Shown piece after piece: positions 32,561 to 35,026 of a stretch of DNA of 35,026 nucleotides. Under the pieces are notes generated by a model, which worked only from the letters and a program-made list of their open reading frames with translations, was not told where the DNA came from and searched no databases. Source of the DNA: Anaeromyces robustus (taxonomy: Eukaryota > Neocallimastigomycota > Neocallimastigomycetes > Neocallimastigales > Neocallimastigaceae); NCBI GenBank assembly GCA_002104895.1, contig MCFG01000136.1, forward strand, positions 115,001 through 150,026, given 5' to 3'. The position numbers and the translations under genes were made by a program. The first letter of the stretch is position 1, and each line of letters begins with the position of its first letter.

Positions 32561-32931
32561 TAATTATCCGGAATATTTTTCATTTTGTTCCAAAAAAATA
32601 ATTTTTCTCCAAAAATTATTCTCACATTGGTGTAACTTTAAAGGCTCATATCTCGTAAACCAGATGAGATAGAGACCATGCATTTTTACTAAAATATTTT
32701 TCGAAGCGCAACCTTTTGGTTGCACATACTTTTAACCTCCCCCAAAGAAACAATTTAAAACGACGTTTTGGAAAGTTATGACAATTTAAAGTCATAAATC
32801 ATTTTTTGAAAAGTATTTCTTAATATTATTTATATTTAATTGTTAACGCGAAGCGTGAAAATATTATTTTTAAAAATAATATATTATTGAAAAATTATTA
32901 ATTGGTTTTTCTAATATTTTTTAAAAAGTAA
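32561..32931. other. Comparatively GC-rich non-coding island
   Basis: Bases about 32565-32860 include GGCTCATATCTCGTAAACCA, GATGAGATAGAGACCATGCA, CAACCTTTTGGTTGC (hairpin 32708-32723), CATACTTTTAACCTCCCCC and ACGCGAAGCGT (hairpin about 32844-32855). No long frame exists on either strand. It lies immediately 5' of the retroelement fragment and may be part of the same or another mobile element. Confidence 0.4.
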
Positions 32932-33419
32932 TTTCAAAGTGATTTCGATCTCGAAATCACGTTATTTTTACACAAATATCCAATGCTCGAAACATTGATT
33001 ACCTTACTCACAGCATTGGCAATGAGAAGGACAATCCTCGAATATAACTCCTTTGTTGGAATTATTATTAGAATTTGTATCAGAATAAATATTTATATCT
33101 ACATATTTACATAGGAATTTTGGTTTATACCTGTAGTAGCTATTTGTGCAATTTCTCAAATTCGTTGCTTCAAGAAATGGAAAAACTCCTAATGTATTAT
33201 CAAAAGTTTGGTGACTTTATTCCTACCTCTATAGATCACTTCTATTCATGGAGAAAAGAAACACGCACTTTAAATAGGTCTGTTTTAGATTGAAATTTTC
33301 TATCTTTTTTATTAAAGTATTTTAATAGAGATATTCTAACTAATAAATCAGCTGCAAGAGGATCTCAGTACATTGAATGCAAATATGGACCTTCGAATGA
33401 TATTCAAAAAACGTATATG
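32932..33419 (+). pseudogene. Non-LTR retrotransposon (LINE) C-terminal fragment, copy 1
   Basis: The frame is open from 32932 and contains 'KYPMLETLITLLTALAMRRT' and 'ILEYNSFVG', then a TAG at 33112-33114. Next comes 'EFWFIPVVAICAISQIRCFK' with 'KWKNS' and a TAA. The following frame reads 'FIPTSIDHFYSWRKETRTL' to TGA 33291 and onward 'YFNRDILTNKSAARGSQYIE' with 'CKYGPSNDIQKTYM', where the heptamer array begins. The order 'E-F-x-I-P-x(2)-A-x(2)-A-x-RCFKKW', then 'SW-x-KETR', then a charged tail is what I know from the region after the reverse transcriptase domain in fungal LINE proteins. At least two stops and one shift make it inactive. The catalytic YxDD part is absent. Confidence 0.6.
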
Positions 33420-33473
33420 TATTTCTATTACCAATTTATATTTTTTATAATTATTTTATTTTATTTTATTTTT

Positions 33474-33900
33474 TTATTATTTATTATTTATTATTTATTA
33501 TTTATTATTTATTATTTATTATTTATTATTTATTATTTATTATTTATTATTTATTATTTATTATTTATTATTTATTATTTATTATTTATTATTTATTATT
33601 TATTATTTATTATTTATTATTTATTATTTATTTTTTATTTTTTATTTTTTATTTTTTATTTTTTATTATTTATTATTTATTATTTATTATTTATTATTTA
33701 TTATTTATTATTTATTATTTATTATTTATTATTTATTATTTATTATTTATTATTTATTATTTATTATTTATTTTTTATTTTTTATTATTTATTTTTTATT
33801 TTTTTATTTTTTTATTTTTTATTTTTTATTTTTTATTTTTTATTTTTTTATTTTTTATTTTTTATTTTTTATTTTTATTTTTTTTTTTTTGATTTTTATA
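33474..33900. repeat. TTATTTA heptanucleotide array with T-rich decay zone
   Basis: About 40 copies of the heptamer run from 33474 to 33770, interrupted by TTTTTTA units at about 33627-33665, then dissolve into TTTTTAT repeats to 33890. A plus-strand frame through it reads an endless 'YYLLFII' pattern, because 21 nt equals three heptamers. It is not a gene. The array begins about 55 bp after the last readable LINE residues, as a 3' repeat tail would. Confidence 0.92.
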
Positions 33901-34116
33901 AAAAAAATAATATCTAAGAAAAAGAAACATATTGATATATATAAAAAAAAAAGAAATGTATTGATAAAAAAAAAAATAAATAAATAAAAGAAACATATCG
34001 ATTAAAATATCTTTTATAAAGATTTTATTAAAAGAACAAAGTAAAATTAAGATATATAAGAGCAGAAAATAGTTTGAATAAAGTCTTACAAAATATTTGA
34101 ATATCTCGTTTAATTC

Positions 34117-34401
34117 TCAATTTTCATTCTTTTTTAATAAATAATGTATTTCTTTTGTCCATGAGGAGAAATAATTCACAGAAGTAGGGTAGGTCACTAA
34201 GTCTTTTATTATACAAAAGGAGTTTTTCCATTTCTTGAAATAGCGAATTTGAGCAATTGCACAAATAGCCGTTACAAGAATAAACCAAAATTCACGTATA
34301 AATATGTAAGTACAAGTGTTAGAATTAATCTTTCTATGACTTAGACTCCAGAAAAGAACTCTGCTAATAGCAGCTTGGGTTTTCTTAGTATAATATTCTC
34401 T
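34117..34401 (-). pseudogene. Non-LTR retrotransposon (LINE) C-terminal fragment, copy 2
   Basis: An uninterrupted 94-codon frame without ATG, bounded by TAA 34402-34404 and TGA 34117-34119, reads 'TKKTQAAISRVLFWSLSHRK', 'CTYIFIREFWFILVTAICAI' and 'AQIRYFKKWKNSFCIIKDLV', then 'NYFSSWTKEIHYLLKK'. It aligns over about 170 bp with copy 1 on the other strand and preserves the frame through the region where copy 1 has stops. The two copies are tail to tail, 33419 facing 34117, with the heptamer array between them. It lacks the reverse transcriptase core and is inactive. Confidence 0.6.
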
Positions 34402-34468
34402 TTATTAGAGCCCAATAATAGTGCAAAATAATATATAATACCTAATAAGTGATAGGAAAGGATCTTTC

Positions 34469-34718
34469 TTTTCAGATTTAGTGGAATGTTTTTTGTTGAG
34501 GAAAAAATGACAGAAAGGATTTAGAGTTAAATTTTCAGATTTAGTGGAATGTTTTTTGTTGAGGAAAAAATGATAGAAAGGATTTAGAGTTAAATTTTCA
34601 GAATTAGTGGAATGTTTTTTGTTGAGGAAAAAATAATAGAAAGGATTTAGAGTTAAATTTTCAGAATTAGTGGAATGTTTTGTTGAGGAAAAAATGATAG
34701 AAAGGATTTAGAGTTAAA
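34469..34718. repeat. 63-bp tandem repeat, four copies
   Basis: The unit runs TTTTCAGATTTAGTGGAATG, TTTTTTGTTGAGGAAAAAAT, GACAGAAAGGATTTAGAGTT, AAA. TTTTCAG recurs at 34469, 34532, 34595 and 34658, so the period is exactly 63. The fourth copy lacks two T. On the minus strand the first three copies stay open and would encode a 21-residue repeat with 'HFFLNKKHSTKSEN', but no start or context supports a gene. Confidence 0.92.
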
Positions 34719-35026
34719 TTAAGTCTAGAGTTAAGGTTGGAGATAATAGGTTTTAATGAAAGGAAATTAGTAAATAAATTAATAAATTAAAAATAAAAAT
34801 AAAAATAGTAATATGAAATACAAAAAATTTAATTTTTATTTTATTAAATATATTTGAATTTTTCTTCTATATATTTCAATATATTTCTTAATATATTTCT
34901 TTATATATTTATATATTTATTTATTTATATATTTATATATTTATATATATTTATATATATTATATATTTATATATTTATATATTTATATATTTATATATT
35001 TATATTTATATATTTATATATTTATA
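34719..35026. repeat. AT-rich end with TATATATTTA repeats
   Basis: From about 34860 to the window edge the DNA consists of TATATTTATATATTTA-type repeats, with no gene. The window cuts the array. Confidence 0.7.

Noticed and set aside
33417-33917. 166-residue 'protein' of repeating YYLLFII
   Set aside because: It is the translation of a TTATTTA heptamer array; every frame stays open because the unit lacks stops in this register.

Overview
The window looks like genomic DNA of an anaerobic gut fungus (Neocallimastigomycota). This is an inference from three things: extreme A+T richness with long poly-A/T tracts and microsatellites; Asn/Lys-rich proteins; and a family of divergent ankyrin proteins whose wording (an 'AELIL-x-NGGDIN' repeat within an Ile/Asn/Lys-rich helical context) I associate with these fungi. 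No rRNA, tRNA, CRISPR array or bacterial-type operon was recognised. Gene density is very low and decayed genes outnumber intact ones.

Layout. Positions 1-2826 are AT-rich and without a supported gene, followed by an intact LURP-one/Tubby-C-like gene (2827-3465 +). A wrecked small secreted Cys-rich peptide gene lies at 3921-4427 +. An Asn-rich pseudogene occupies 6229-7554 +, followed by a 71-bp tandem duplication. Faint coding remnants lie at 8270-9168 +. About 2.5 kb of degenerate TTATTTA-like repeats leads to the best gene in the window, a 524-residue MFS sugar transporter (11765-13339 +) with its own TATA box, poly(A) signal and a 55-bp minisatellite downstream.

Positions 14.9-22 kb hold two related blocks, about 14992-17150 and 19190-21925. 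Each is built around a minus-strand ankyrin gene. One copy has lost about 1.5 kb between 6-bp microhomologies, and the other carries frameshifts and a stop. The second block ends exactly in a 56-bp perfect palindrome that touches the start codon of a small plus-strand ORF (21945-22244). Positions 22.3-23.6 kb hold a 66-bp minisatellite and a decayed coiled-coil gene. Positions 23.9-28.1 kb hold a minus-strand ankyrin cluster: one intact 558-residue gene and one gene split by a shift at a ten-T run.

Positions 28.6-29.6 kb hold a triplicated non-coding module with TAAAA tails. A doubly truncated remnant resembling the N-terminal domain of CotH-type surface proteins is at 30179-30515 -. The right end holds two tail-to-tail fragments of a non-LTR (LINE-type) retrotransposon C-terminus (32932-33419 + and 34117-34401 -) separated by a long heptanucleotide array, then a 63-bp tandem repeat and TATATATTTA repeats.

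Functionally only the transporter can be tied to a process, sugar uptake across the plasma membrane, and its codon use differs sharply from its neighbours. The rest reads as an accessory, fast-decaying compartment shaped by ankyrin-family duplication, retroelement debris and microsatellite growth.
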